DNA of 64,000 nucleotides. It comes from Stictocephala bisonia. Lineage: Eukaryota > Arthropoda > Insecta > Hemiptera > Membracidae. Of this stretch, positions 1-11,706 are shown in pieces. The notes under the pieces were generated by a model that was not told the origin of the DNA, made no database searches, and was given only the letters and a program-made list of their open reading frames with translations. The translations under genes were made by a program, and so were the position numbers. Where the stretch lies: positions 62,001 to 126,000 of the forward strand of contig JAQJVL010000539.1 of the NCBI GenBank assembly GCA_035578905.1. Reading direction: 5' to 3'. The stretch's first letter is position 1. Each line of letters begins with the position of its first letter.

Positions 1-2430
1 AAAATTATACTCGGTCCAGTTACGCTCGTATTGTGTCAACCTAGCTTTATGTAAAAATACGTAAAATACTACTAGTAAATTGTAAACAAAATGTAAACAA
101 TCATCAAATAATGAACACTAATTTGTATAAGAAAACAAAAAACAGCTGATTGTGTTCATCCGAGAAAACAGCATTTAGAAAATACAGCATATATTTACAA
201 CGAGACTGCGCAATAGACTATGACATCTCATAGTAGGTGAAATAATCTTACAAATATGAACAATCAATGCTTTACGTCATTTGAGGTTGAAAAAATTTTT
301 ATACATATACTCAGTACGTTTTTTAAATATAATTTAAAAAAATTAATTTAAAAAAAATTATATGGTAATTCATTACTTGCATATTTTTTGATTAACAATC
401 ATAACAGTAACTTATATGCAGTATTATTCTTGAATACTAATTATCGGCTAGTTAATTCATTACTAGTATCTTCTCTGGCTTGTAATTGAGCTGGTTTTTA
501 CTTAATGTCATGTTAAATAGTAATTCGGTTGATATTCCACCAAATTTATATACTACGGGTCGTATTAGTTTAGAAGTTCGTAACCATTACTCTGGCAAAA
601 TATACTTGTAGTAATACTAGATTGAATTGGCCATAATTATTTTAACAAACAACGTAATTTGTATTCGTAACATAAAACAATATATAAAAATAAAAAAATA
701 CATAATTAAGTTTTACGGTAACAATAAAGTAAATAATTAATTGTAATAATGGCCAATCTATCTGTGGCCTCATTATACTAAGTAAGAATTACTTAGTAAT
801 TGGAATCATTGTTACAAAATATTAGAACGTAAAAATTCAAATTATATAAATAAATCTAGATAAGATATACATAAGTATATAAGATAGGTAATATTATTAG
901 TACTTCATCATAATGTTAAGATCATAGATGATTTCAATTTCAATTCTGCCGAACTTAGATCGAAGACATCTTAAACAAAATCTTGAAAGGGAGATCATAT
1001 AAGACAGTAAGACTTAATCGTTGAAGTGTTATAACTATCCCACAAAATATTTTAAATTTTGTAAGCTGTGTTAGTGCTACAGAACTTTATACGTGTTTGA
1101 ATTAGTATGGCATTTTAAATTAGTTGTATTCTAAAACAGAAGTATATATGAAACACATATTATACGAACTATATATTGTTACAACATTCAATTTTACTCC
1201 ACATGTGAAGATTCAGTGTTTTTTTCAGACGGTGTTGCATGTATTCATATAAAACAAAATGTTGAATATGCAATTCAATATTTGTAAAAGTGAATAAACG
1301 ACACGACTGTTTGCCAAACTCTGCTGTATAAACAGCTGATACTCTGGAATATTCATACGTGATGTTTACAAGTTGTTTTAGTAATGTTTTTACTAGAATA
1401 TGATACATTTTAATTTTATTTGAGGTAGCTACACAATTGAATGTATCTACATAAAATAAAATATGTACATGTCTAATGTTTACTAGATACAATTATTATT
1501 AGTATTCTGCTAAGTATTAAAAATTTATTTTGTAAATAAATTTGATTCGAGCTGTATTTAGAATTGTTAACTGTTAAGTACTGTAGATCTTATTTAACTA
1601 AGACTTATAACGTAGCAGGTCTCCAGAAAGTACTTTAAGAAATTCAGAGGGTGCTGGAGAAATAGTTGACTAAGATACTGTATATATATAACATTTTATG
1701 AGCTAGTTACACACTATAACATTAGTAAAGAATTTCGTTTGGTTACTAAAATTATCATAGAGTATTTTTATTCCGTAAAGACCAACTATTAAGAAGTCTG
1801 TATCATTACTATTTTTTAAAATATTGCAGCTTATAACTTTTTATTTGCCATTATTAATCGCTTACTCAAACGAATATATCATTGCATGTTTATGCTCTAA
1901 AAATAACTAACTAACTTTGTACCAAACATTTAATCGTTCTTTCTTTACGTTAAGACTACACACGGCACGTTTTAAAAACCTTTAACAGTAACTCACATTT
2001 TTTATTATATTGTTACATTTCATGTGTTATGTTTGGAAGTTGTGTTTTAGAAGTTTGAAGTTTTTATGGTTTAAAGTTGTGAAAAGTTACCTTTTATGAA
2101 ATGATATACTTTTCACAACTTTATTCAACTTTAATAGATACAAATATTTTGAAAGTACACTTACCGATATCCACAATGAGGAAACTTACCCTGTACCCAA
2201 GAGTTCTGAAAATATTTAGGAATAAAATGCCCTTAAAATGTATTATATAAATTAATAAATATGTCTTATATTTTAACTAAACTCGTATTCTTGTAGAAAC
2301 GACTAAAATTTATTTCGTTTTATGAATGTGGTAAATGACTATAGATAAATAATTTATATTTTTTAGAATTTTAATATAATAAAGATATTTAATATACATT
2401 TAAATAGCTTTATCTCACTATTGTCAATTC
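1..2430. other. AT-rich stretch without recognisable genes
   Basis: No open frame here resembles a known protein, and the only open frame of about 100 codons (minus strand, 1169-1492) is of low-complexity AT-rich composition. One perfect 15-bp inverted repeat (2073-2087 with 2108-2122) is listed separately. I see no RNA gene or array. Confidence 0.6.
2073..2122. repeat. Perfect 15-bp inverted repeat, 20-nt loop
   Basis: The arm AAAGTTGTGAAAAGT at 2073-2087 is matched exactly by its reverse complement at 2108-2122. It could form a hairpin in RNA or a small cruciform. No gene or terminator context gives it a role. Confidence 0.7.
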
Positions 2431-2437
2431 TGCAACA

Positions 2438-3017
2438 GGTCAATTTGGACCAATTGTTCGTGGTTTTTTTATTCCATTTGTGCCAAAGCATATACAGACA
2501 CATTCAATCAGAATTACTTCAGTGCCAATGCAAAGACGAGGAGGATCGATCTTCAAAACGGCTTCACAGATGTTGACAGCTTTAGCTTTCCTTCCACCTG
2601 ATGATATACCTGAGGATTTTGATACTTTGGCGAATGAAGGTCCTGACGATTTATCCACACAGTATGGTATTTTAATATAACATATCTAAATAGAATAATG
2701 TCTCATGAATAAAGGCTAGCGTTGTCCCCAGATACCCAGTGTCTATTTGGAACCAATACGATGCTGTGCTTCAACATAGTAAGGACAAACAATACAACAA
2801 ACAATGTCAGAAGGATGACAACAACCGTTTCCAGGCTTTTTTAGGAAACTACCAACTCAGTCTCTATGCTTTAACAAGACTGCATAATGAAAAAGAAGAT
2901 GCGGAAACAATAATTCGTTGTATACATTTAGGCCAACTTGCAGAGCAGAGGATAATTGGTATTGTTCACAGTTATAAAATAGTTACGTTGAGAATGGCAA
3001 TATACTTGATTACTTAA
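2438..3017 (+). pseudogene. MULE-like (Mutator-type) transposase relic, C-terminal part
   Basis: Two plus-strand frames in succession look like the C-terminal half of a MULE-superfamily transposase. The first (about 2438-2680) has the stretch ALAFLPPDDIPEDFDTL, which resembles the family's conserved LAFxPxxxVxxxFexL segment. The second (about 2724-3017) begins RYPVSIWNQYDAVL, resembling the FPI-x-WN-x-Y segment, and continues with a helical tail; the usual TNN motif is replaced. The two parts lie in different frames, separated by a stop and about 45 bases, and no catalytic region lies upstream. It is therefore a dead fragment. AATAAA at 3103-3108 and an A-run follow. The family call rests on pattern recognition alone. 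Confidence 0.45.
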
Positions 3018-4660
3018 AAATCATTGGATATACTTACATTTAGTTTCATGTATTTCATATTGAGTTTAGATCTTTTTGTATTTGGAATGTTTTATTTATT
3101 TCAATAAATATGTTTCTGAAAAAAAATATATATTTTGGAATTTCATAGGTTGGACAGTTTTTAAATAGCAATTTTTAATTAGAAATTTTATATTGGAATT
3201 TTTGATACCCAATACGATCTAATTTTATTGCTAACTATTAGATAGACCTGCTGTGTATCTAATAGTTTTCATTTAATTTTAATACAGAAACTAATTTCCA
3301 TTAATCAAGAGTAAAAATGTTAACAATTAATTGTATATTGAAAATTGAGGCAAGGATAGTGACCTCAGGAAATGATTGATAAGAATATAAAAGTTATAAA
3401 ATACCTTAGATCTTGCACTCTATGCAGCATAAATGAAGATATACCTCCTAATTGATGATTTTACAACGTCTGAACTAGGACATAATATTTGTTATAAAAA
3501 TTACAATATAATTGTATACACATATTTCAATTATTTTCTCATTCATCAAATGATCAAAGTACATACATTCTAAGATTTATTTAATTTGTACCAGACACTA
3601 GATAGATATTAACACATGTAATGCCCCTGATAATAGTATTTATAAGACACATTTCTATATACACTAAATGAAGTATGTACATCAATGCATACCTATATGT
3701 GTAAGATAGGGACATATAGTAATGTTAGAAGCAGTTCCAAGTACGTGTGTGTTGTCTTAATTGTTTTCTAATTTATGTATTTGAGTTGTCATTGTTAATT
3801 TTATCTTTACTAAACCATAATTTTTACTGGATCCTCACTTCATATTTTTAAAAAATTAAAATTTCAAATTATGACCATTATAAACTCATTGATTACAATC
3901 GTTAATTTATTTTATATTTTTGTTTCTTATCTATGGTATTAAATTAACTTTGTACAACCAACCAAATGCATAAGAAAGTTCATAAGAAAGTAATTGAAAA
4001 AAAATGTTTTTTCCATAACCTTTTTTTATTTAAAATAATTATGTCTTTATCTAAAGTTATACAATTACTAAACACGAAGTTCCTTAAAATTCCTTAGAGG
4101 ACAACAAGTTAAACGATTCCTTGCGTGAGCAGAAAGTCGGTAGAGTTTAATCCTGCCATTAGGGACTGTTCATAGCTTGGCATTATTGCGTGATACTATT
4201 TTAGTAACTTATTAAATACCGCAGAGAATAAAGGATCAACCCACACCAGCAGGAGCGCTAAGGATGTGATGGAGGTTGCTGGACCAGTTATAAAATGTTG
4301 AATACGACAAAGAGTGATATTAGATAATTTAATGGAAAATGGTGAATAATAAACATTTCATACAGGATAAATTATTTTAAATTAACTAACATAATATTTT
4401 ATTAAACTATTGTATTGGCCATTGAACATAATACAATATTAGTTTATTTTTTAAAATTAGTACAAACTATTAATATACATGTAAATGTTGGCCAGAGATT
4501 GGTGACTTCATATTTCATGGATGATTTTTGATCGGTATATATATGTCGTTTGATTTTTTTGTCAGCTACCATTGGTAAATTTTAAAAAGCTCTGATATAT
4601 ATTTGGACCAATATCCAAAAGTCATGTTGTATATTAGTAAGGATAAAAATGCTAAGTGAT
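3018..4660. other. AT-rich intergenic stretch
   Basis: No coding similarity seen. A perfect 12-bp hairpin lies at 3233-3267. The less AT-rich patch at 4080-4310 has no frame I recognise. Confidence 0.5.
3233..3267. repeat. Perfect 12-bp hairpin, 11-nt loop
   Basis: AACTATTAGATA at 3233-3244 pairs exactly with TATCTAATAGTT at 3256-3267. It has no associated gene. Confidence 0.7.
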
Positions 4661-4666
4661 CTCCTG

Positions 4667-4925
4667 TCACAAAGCTAAATCCAATTCAACGAGCCATTTA
4701 AGACCTGTCTCACTCATACTGTTTATGTTGGATAATCCCTCCGTAAAAGAGAGCAGGGAGCACTCTATAACTATGTGATCCGCAACCACATGACTGATCT
4801 AGTGCCAACTCCCATTTCTGCTTCCAGTAGTTAGTTACATCTGCCCACGCCAGTTCGGAAACGATTCAACAGTATCCTCTCCCCACGAGGGAGATTCATC
4901 CAATGTACAGGTATTGGCGGATTGA
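4667..4925 (-). pseudogene. LINE ORF2 C-terminal fragment (RFRTG / CxCG zinc-knuckle region)
   Basis: Read on the minus strand across frames, this patch gives LNRFRTGVGRC, then KWELALDQSCGCGSHS, then LKWLVELDLAL followed by a stop at 4669-4667. This matches the C-terminal tail common to jockey/R1-type LINE ORF2 proteins. There an RFRTG-like segment is followed by a C-x-C-x...H...C knuckle and a closing W-x-x-x-LD segment. Several frameshifts and stops are needed, so it is dead. No reverse transcriptase core is visible upstream (at higher coordinates), so this is a stranded 3' coding end. Confidence 0.55.
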
Positions 4926-6300
4926 TTTGGTTGGTAACCTAAACTGATGAAATATGGCTAACGCTGAAATTTCACAGATCTTGTTTCTATCAAATATTAG
5001 GTTACACTTTTAAAGCTAATTATGGTTAAACTATGCGATCACAATTTGGAACAATCTTCATAATGTGTGTGTATTTTTTTAATTAAAACATACTAGATAA
5101 GTTAAATAAATGGTTGAACCCTATTGAATTTACATATAATTACAGACTAGAGTAAATAAATTGACACAGTTTTAAAAATTATTCATTCCCATTCGTCTAA
5201 AGTTTATTTTATAACAAAACCTTTTAAATCTTCAACTAGGAATTTGAATTAAAAACTGCTAATTAAAAGTCCCTCATGATCCTTTTTACACCTATTTTAT
5301 GACTAAACAAAATTTATTTGTGTCTACTGGAGATAGTATAAGAGATTACAATCTCACCTTTGGGTAGATTATTGGTGGATTTCAAAGGATTTTATATATA
5401 ATGAGAAAAATAAAATGATAATGCTCTTCTAAGCATTTTATTGTTAAATTTAGTTTAATAACAACCATAGATACCAATAAATACCAAATATAGATAAACA
5501 AACATTAGTACTAACAAACAAGTAGTAAACAAGTAATTTGTCATTTGATACTATGCTAAAGCTGTAACATCGATGACTTTGAATTATGAACACTGATTTT
5601 TGTCTAATATAATAGTATTACCCCTAATTTTAAACAAATATGAATTGAAAATTCAAACACTATTGAAAAGAATTCCATCAATAAGTGTATAGAAGTTTTG
5701 TATTTGAGCCTCATGTAGTTTATTTTAAAACATATATTGTTCATTGTGACAAACACGTAATATTGTTTACAGCTTCTAATGAATTATTTATACGAATCTG
5801 TAAATAATTCATACATTTTAATACATCTTTTAGGAAAGGCACTCCTAATATATCGATGAAACATATACACGTTACGTGTAGATCTAAAAATTTAGATAAT
5901 TTATTCGTGTTTGCGTTTAATAGTGTTGGATTAGCTAATGCTTGCAGTCAGCAAAATATTGGGCTAGATTAAAAAGAAAGTTGTCAATCTTAAACCTAAA
6001 TAATGTATCAAATATTTATCATGAAGGGTATCTGGGGTATCTGACTGAAACCCTTTTCTTAACATACTGGAGATGAACCAAACTGACTACAATAATATAG
6101 ACCCTTATTTTATATTATAATAATTATATAATAATATAATTATAATAATATAGACCCTTATAGACCCACATTTGTACGTGTATGGGCTCACGTATTCAAC
6201 TTAAGAATTGAAACTCTCTCGGTTGACATTAGTAGTTGTACCTGCGCAGAACGCATCTCGGAATGACCACAATATACTCAGTCACTACTTTACTGTGGTA
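4926..6300. other. AT-rich intergenic stretch
   Basis: Nothing coding was recognised. A short AT palindromic tract lies around 6108-6150, next to a doubled ATAGACCCTTA motif. Confidence 0.5.
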
Positions 6301-6304
6301 GTGA

Positions 6305-6650
6305 TACCCCCGCCCACCCATACAAGTACGGTGGTGGAATAAAATGTAAGTGGTACTGACCCACCCGCTCGCCCGCCCCTACACGTACGGTGGTACTAAC
6401 CCACCCGCCTACCCATACACGTACGGTGGTACTAACCCACCCGCCCACCCATACACGTACAGTGGTATTGTCCCACCCACCCACTCATACACTTACAGTG
6501 GTATTGTCTTACCCGCCCACCCATACACGTACAGTAATATTGTCCCACCCGCCCACAAATACACGTACATTGGTATTGGCCCACCCGCCCACACACACAC
6601 GTAAAATGGTATTGGCCCACCCGCCCACCCATACAGGTACAGTGCTATTG
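6305..6650. repeat. 36-bp minisatellite block 1 (C-rich on plus strand)
   Basis: About nine units of a 36-bp tandem repeat. Each unit reads roughly CCCACCCGCCCACCC, then ATACACGTACAGTGG, then TATTGA. Because 36 is divisible by 3 and the unit lacks stops in several frames, long 12-residue-periodic frames arise on both strands; these are not genes. The first units are the most diverged. The same family recurs at about 7.9, 10.9, 11.8, 16.4, 16.8, 24.5, 43.5, 54.8 and 63.6 kb. Confidence 0.9.
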
Positions 6651-7922
6651 GTATATTTAACACCTGGAGTATATGGCTTTGATGTTCATTGAAACATTTC
6701 AGAACGATTAAATAATAAGATTGGCTGTCACCCCATAAATAATCTTCATCAATAAAACAACAGTTAAGGAATATAAATGAAGTAAAATGTCTCCAGATAA
6801 ATATTCATTAAGTTTAATGACTGAATTTGTTAAATTATTTAACAAGCCAGAAGGATAATGATCATGCTAATTGAAAGACAACACAATCGTATGAATATTT
6901 GGTTGGTTTATTTGGATGGATTAGTTTATTCGAGTTTCATTAACATGGAAATCAATTTAAAGACGATTTACTTCACTCTGGAATTGAAAACCAAAATAAA
7001 TTTCAAGCAATGAGATGTTAACACTATGTAAATTCTCCACCTTCAAAGGCAGTTCTAATTGCCAGGTATTAAATATTTATCAGTCAATTAAGGAATACCA
7101 TTGATCTACCAGATTCTTATGTCAAGGAGCACTATTTAGACCATCATCTATAATGATGGCTTATATTACGTAAATTGCACATATCCTAGCCGAATATGGA
7201 TAGCTGAGGTTCATATGTACCATACTTTAGACTTCATATTAACTTGTTAAGCCAAAATTAATGTATAATACAAGGCTGAAAGATAACTTCAATACTATAG
7301 GCCTTAAAAGCGACTTACATCATAAATTGTAGTTAAAACATTTCACCATAACCACATGACTTGTTATTTACCACTGACACTTCCTATATTCAATTATGTA
7401 CAAAAATCACATTTGTTTATGACGTGTGTCGTAGCGACTTTTTCTAAGGAAGGAATTTTGTTAATTAATATGTTATCTACAGTTAATGTCGCATAAAAAA
7501 TATCGATAAATACACTAAATTCATTTTTAAATATGTTAATAAGGTAAATACTTATTCCTTAATCGATATTCTTACAATTAATTATTGAGGAAGAACCAAA
7601 GAATGTTAAGCAATGTGAGATCATGTTCTAAAGAGACATTCATTAAGTCTAAGCCTTGTGAACATACATTATCGAAATGAAGGGAACATAAGGGACGCAG
7701 GTAAATAATTATTTAGCATTTTCTTGTTTGCCAACCCTCTTCCAAACAAAAATGTCACTTGCCTTTTATATGAAAATGCAAGGCTATAACAGATGGGAAT
7801 TTCAGCGTCTTAACTATTTGGTTATAATTTAGATTTCCCCTTGTTACTTGTCAAATATTTTAATAATCGTTTAACTGTACTCTCAAAAAATATTGTTTGT
7901 TTTAAAAATAAGGATTTAAGAG
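6651..7922. other. Intergenic, no features recognised
   Basis: The DNA is AT-rich with no recognised frame, array or structured element. Confidence 0.5.
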
Positions 7923-8572
7923 TCAATACCACCGTACGTGTATGAGTGGGTGGTTGGGTCAATACCACTGTATGTGTATGGGTGGGCGGGTGGGTTAGTA
8001 CCACTGTATGTGTATGGGTGGGTGGTTGGGTCAATACCACTGTATGTGTATGGGTGGGTGGTTGGGTCAATACCACTGTATGTGTATGGGTGGGTGGTTG
8101 GGTCAATACCACTGTATGTGTATGGGTGGGCGGGTGGGTTAGTACTACTGTATGTGTACGGGTGGACGGGTGGGTCAATACCACTGTATGTGTATGGGTG
8201 GCGGTTGGGTCAATACCACTGTATGTGTATGGGTGGGCGGGTGGGTTAGTACTACTGTATGTGTACGGGTGGACGGGTGGGTCAATACCACTGTATGTGT
8301 ATGGGTGGCGGTTGGGTCAATACCACTGTATGTGTATGGGTGGGTGGGTGGGTTAGTACTACTGTATGTGTACGGGTGGACGGGTGGGTCAATACCACTG
8401 TATGTGTATGGGTGGGTGGTTGGGTCAATACCACTGTATGTGTATGGGTGGGCGGGTGGGTTAGTACTACTGTATGTGTACGGGTGGACGGGTGGGTCAA
8501 TACCACTGTATGTGTATGGGTGGCGGTTGGGTCAATACCACTGTATGTGTATGGGTGGGCGGGTGGGTTAGT
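7923..8572. repeat. 36-bp minisatellite block 2 (G-rich on plus strand), with ~107-bp higher-order period
   Basis: About 18 units with GGGTGGGCGGGTGGG-type cores. A variant unit containing TTAGTACTAC recurs at 8139, 8246, 8353 and 8461, and a partial one at 8568, at 107-108-bp spacing. That is three 36-bp units less a shared 1-base loss. Blocks of three have therefore been copied as a higher-order repeat, implying recent unequal exchange or slippage. Confidence 0.93.
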
Positions 8573-8662
8573 ACGTGTATATACCCACCCTCCAATCTAG
8601 GTAGACACAGTGGTATATACCCACCCTCCTATACATACACGTACAGTGGTATATACCACATT
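8573..8662. repeat. 36-bp minisatellite, opposite orientation, degenerate
   Basis: Directly after block 2 the family appears in the C-rich orientation (TATACCCACCCTCC..., ACACGTACAGTGG) for about two decayed units. The tract therefore changes strand at about 8575. Confidence 0.85.
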
Positions 8663-8943
8663 ATTACTTGGAATGGATAAGATTTACTACGACAGGGTTT
8701 TGAGGTTGAAAGAGTGTGGAAGTTCACACAAGACTTGACGCCAACAGACCAGTCTTGGCAAGATACCAACGTCCAACCTGAGCATCCCCACTGTGTTAAA
8801 CTTACTGTACTACATCTTCAGAGCTGAGTTGACAGGAATACCCTAGTGATATTTTTGTTTATTACTAAAATATAAACGAGCAAATCATCTCAAACAAAAA
8901 TGTTACTTTGCAATGATATATTACTTACCATCTGGTTACCACT

Positions 8944-8988
8944 GCCCTAATATCTACCACCCTGAGGAAAGGAGGTAAATATTAGGGC
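8944..8988. repeat. 15-bp hairpin, one G-T wobble, 15-nt loop
   Basis: GCCCTAATATCTACC (8944-8958) faces GGTAAATATTAGGGC (8974-8988). Only one position is not Watson-Crick, and it can wobble in RNA. This is a strong foldback in otherwise plain DNA. Confidence 0.7.
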
Positions 8989-9018
8989 GTAAATACAGGG
9001 CTGATAAACAATGGAGAG

Positions 9019-9045
9019 GACTTTTTATAATTATTATAAAAAGTC
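9019..9045. repeat. Perfect 12-bp inverted repeat, 3-nt spacer
   Basis: GACTTTTTATAA (9019-9030) and TTATAAAAAGTC (9034-9045) are exact reverse complements around TTA. It lies 30 bases after the preceding hairpin. Confidence 0.7.
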
Positions 9046-10089
9046 GTTTATTTAATGTTTTTCTTAAAATCTTTTTGTGACACTAACAAAATTTAATATT
9101 ATGTAAAGTGCAATACGCAGCAATAATTAAAGAAGATTTGTTTGTACTACGTAGAAATACTGACGAACGTCATAGCTGTATTCTATACTTTAATTCAATT
9201 TTAAATTAAAATATAATAACTATGTAATAAAAATATTATTAGAACATTAATTATGTTCACACTTTTTTTAATTTACAAAACCAAAGTTTGTTACAAATAG
9301 AACATAAAGTTTGCATAAAAGTATTACTGAGATAGAGTGAAAATATTTAATAGAGTATTGACGACTTTATTGAAGACAGTCTCTTTGTTTAAGTCTGTAT
9401 TTCTAGGAAGTTCAATCACAGACGAACGGAATACATTAACAAGTCTTGCTATTTCCATCTACTGCCTGTGACCAAATTGCAATTTCATCACCGTTTATGT
9501 TGAAAGGAAAATTATTTATTTCTATAAAATAAATGCAGTTTATTGATAAATGCAGCAATACATTTTAATCTTATTTAATATAATTTGATTTTAAATGTTG
9601 AACATAATACTAAGTAATTCAGACCTGGATTAATTATAACCAAATATTTTTGCCATTGGTAGTTTTAAGAGTGTAAACTACAATAGGTAATTGGCATTAC
9701 TACTAACTACAAGAAAAAAACTTTTTTCACTTGTTTAAAAAATCTTTTGTCATTAAGTTCTAACGGAACCAGTTCTCTAACTAGAAAACATAGTAAAGTA
9801 TATACAATTTCAAGGTCAAATATAATACTATGTCATTGATAATAAACATTGTTGTTTTAGTCAAGTTTTCTTTATAGGTAAACAAAAACTGCTTTTTGTT
9901 GTATTCATAAAGAGGACACCTACAAATTAAATATCAAAATTGTCTGTAACAGTGACAGCATTAAACATAGCATTATCACGGCACCATCATATTTGCATTA
10001 CAAAATAAGTAATGATATATAAAAACTAAATAAAATTTCTATAACATTTTTACCATGCATAACGTGATGTTACGACTTACTAAAACAAT

Positions 10090-10850
10090 GTATGAAAAAA
10101 CTCATCAATGGTAACGTGTGTAATGTAGATACACAAACATATCATTAAAAATGGCAACGTGTGTAATGTAGATACACAAACATATAATTAAAAATGGCAA
10201 CGTGTGTAATGTAGATACACAAACATATCATTAAAAAGGGCAACGTGTGTAATGTAGATACACAAACATATTATAAAAAATGGCAACGTGTGTAATGTAG
10301 ATACACAAACATATCATTAAAAATGGCAACGTGCGTAATGTAGATACACAAACATATCATTAAAAATGGCAACGTGTGTAATGTAGATACACAAACATAT
10401 CATTAAAAATGGCAACGTGTGTATTGTAGATACACAAACATATCATTAAAAATGGCAACGTGTGAAATGTAGATACACATACATATCATTAAAACTCATC
10501 AATGGCAACGTGTGTAATGAAGATACACAAACATATCATTAAAAATAGCAACGTGTGTAATGTAGATACACAAACATATAATTAATAATGGCAACGTGTG
10601 TAATGTAGATACACAGACATATCATTAAAACTCATCAATGGCAACGTGTGTAATGTAGATACATAGACATATCATTAAAACTCATCAATGGCAACGTGTG
10701 TAATGTAGATATACAGACATATCATTAAAACTCATCAATGGGAACGTCTGTGATGTAGATACACAGACATATCATTAAAACTCATCAATGGCAACGTGTG
10801 TAATGTAGATACACAAACATATCATTAAAAATGGCAACGTGTGTAATGTA
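10090..10850. repeat. 43/50-bp satellite, left block (mainly 43-bp form)
   Basis: Tandem units carry the core CAACGTGTGTAATGTAGATA followed by CACAAACATATCATTAAAAA. The 43-bp form dominates the left part. A 50-bp form with an extra 7 bases (an ACTCATC insert before AATGG) dominates 10620-10800. There are about 16 units in total. Each unit has a TGTGTA...TACACA mini-inverted repeat. The right end joins abruptly to a 36-bp minisatellite block. Confidence 0.93.
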
Positions 10851-10857
10851 GATGTTG

Positions 10858-11275
10858 CAAGGTACAGTGGTACTGACCCACCCTTCCACCCATAAACGTA
10901 CAGTGGTATTGACCTACTCGCTCACCCATACACGTACAGTAGTATTGACTTACCCACACACCTATACACGTACAGTGGTATTGAACCACCCGCCCTCCCA
11001 TACACGTACAGTGGTATTAACCCACCCACCCACCCATACACGTACAGTGGTATTGACCCACCCGCCCTCCCATACACGTACAGTGGTACTGACCCAGCCG
11101 CCCACCCATACACGTACAGTGGTATTGACCCACCAGCCCACCCATACACGTACAGTGGTATTGACTCACCCATCCACTCATACAAGAATAGTGGTATTGA
11201 CCCACCCGCCCTCCCATACACGTACAGTGGTACAGACCCAGCCGCCCACCCATACACGTACAGTGGTATTGGTCA
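10858..11275. repeat. 36-bp minisatellite block 3a (C-rich)
   Basis: About 11-12 C-rich units, starting just after the junction word GATGTTGCAAGGTACAGTGG that ends the 43-bp satellite. The open frames over it on both strands are periodic artefacts. Confidence 0.92.
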
Positions 11276-11497
11276 ACACCAATGTTCGTGTATGGGCGGG
11301 CGGGTGGGTCAATACCAATGTTCGTGTATGGGCGGGAGGGTGGGTCAACACCAATGTACGTGTATGGGAGGGTGGGTGGGCCAACACCACTGAACGTGTA
11401 TGGCAGGTCGGGTGGGACAATACTACTGAACGTGTATGGGGGGTGGGTGGGCCAATACTATTTTACGTGTATGGGAGGGTGGGTGGGCCAACAACAC
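11276..11497. repeat. 36-bp minisatellite block 3b (G-rich, inverted)
   Basis: At 11265-11290 the repeat flips from C-rich to G-rich through TGGTATTGGTCAACACCA, which is itself nearly palindromic. About six G-rich units follow, so 3a and 3b together form a large imperfect palindrome. Confidence 0.9.
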
Positions 11498-11588
11498 TGA
11501 ACGTAATAGGGTGAAACGTTTCAGTGTAGTAGTTAGCCCATGAATTTGTAAAATGAAGACGAGAAATTTGTCAATAACAGTGTAACAC
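11498..11588. other. Spacer between inverted minisatellite blocks (first copy)
   Basis: A ~90-bp non-repetitive spacer carries a perfect 12-bp palindrome, TGAAACGTTTCA, at 11512-11523. The same spacer recurs at about 12619-12709, offset 1121 bp. It is thus part of the duplicated composite unit. Confidence 0.8.
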
Positions 11589-11706
11589 TCATATACGCAC
11601 AGTGATATTGACCCACCCGCCCACCCATACACGCACAGTGGTATTGACCCACCCACCCACCCATACACGCACAGTGGTATTGACCAAAATGCCCACCCAT
11701 ACATTC
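11589..11706. repeat. 36-bp minisatellite block 3c (C-rich)
   Basis: Three units return to the C-rich orientation before the 43-bp satellite resumes. Confidence 0.88.

Larger units (their letters stand above)
8663..10085. other. Intergenic stretch with two hairpins
   Basis: The segment 8690-8840 is less AT-rich but has no frame I recognise. Hairpins at 8944-8988 and 9019-9045 are listed separately. The rest is AT-rich and featureless. Confidence 0.5.

Noticed and set aside
6290..6692. Overlapping open frames of 60-100 codons encoding 12-residue repeats (VGGWVNTTVRVW-like and HPPTHTRTVVLT-like)
   Set aside because: Produced by a 36-bp unit with no stop in several frames on both strands. No start context, no non-repetitive domain, and frames break wherever unit length changes.
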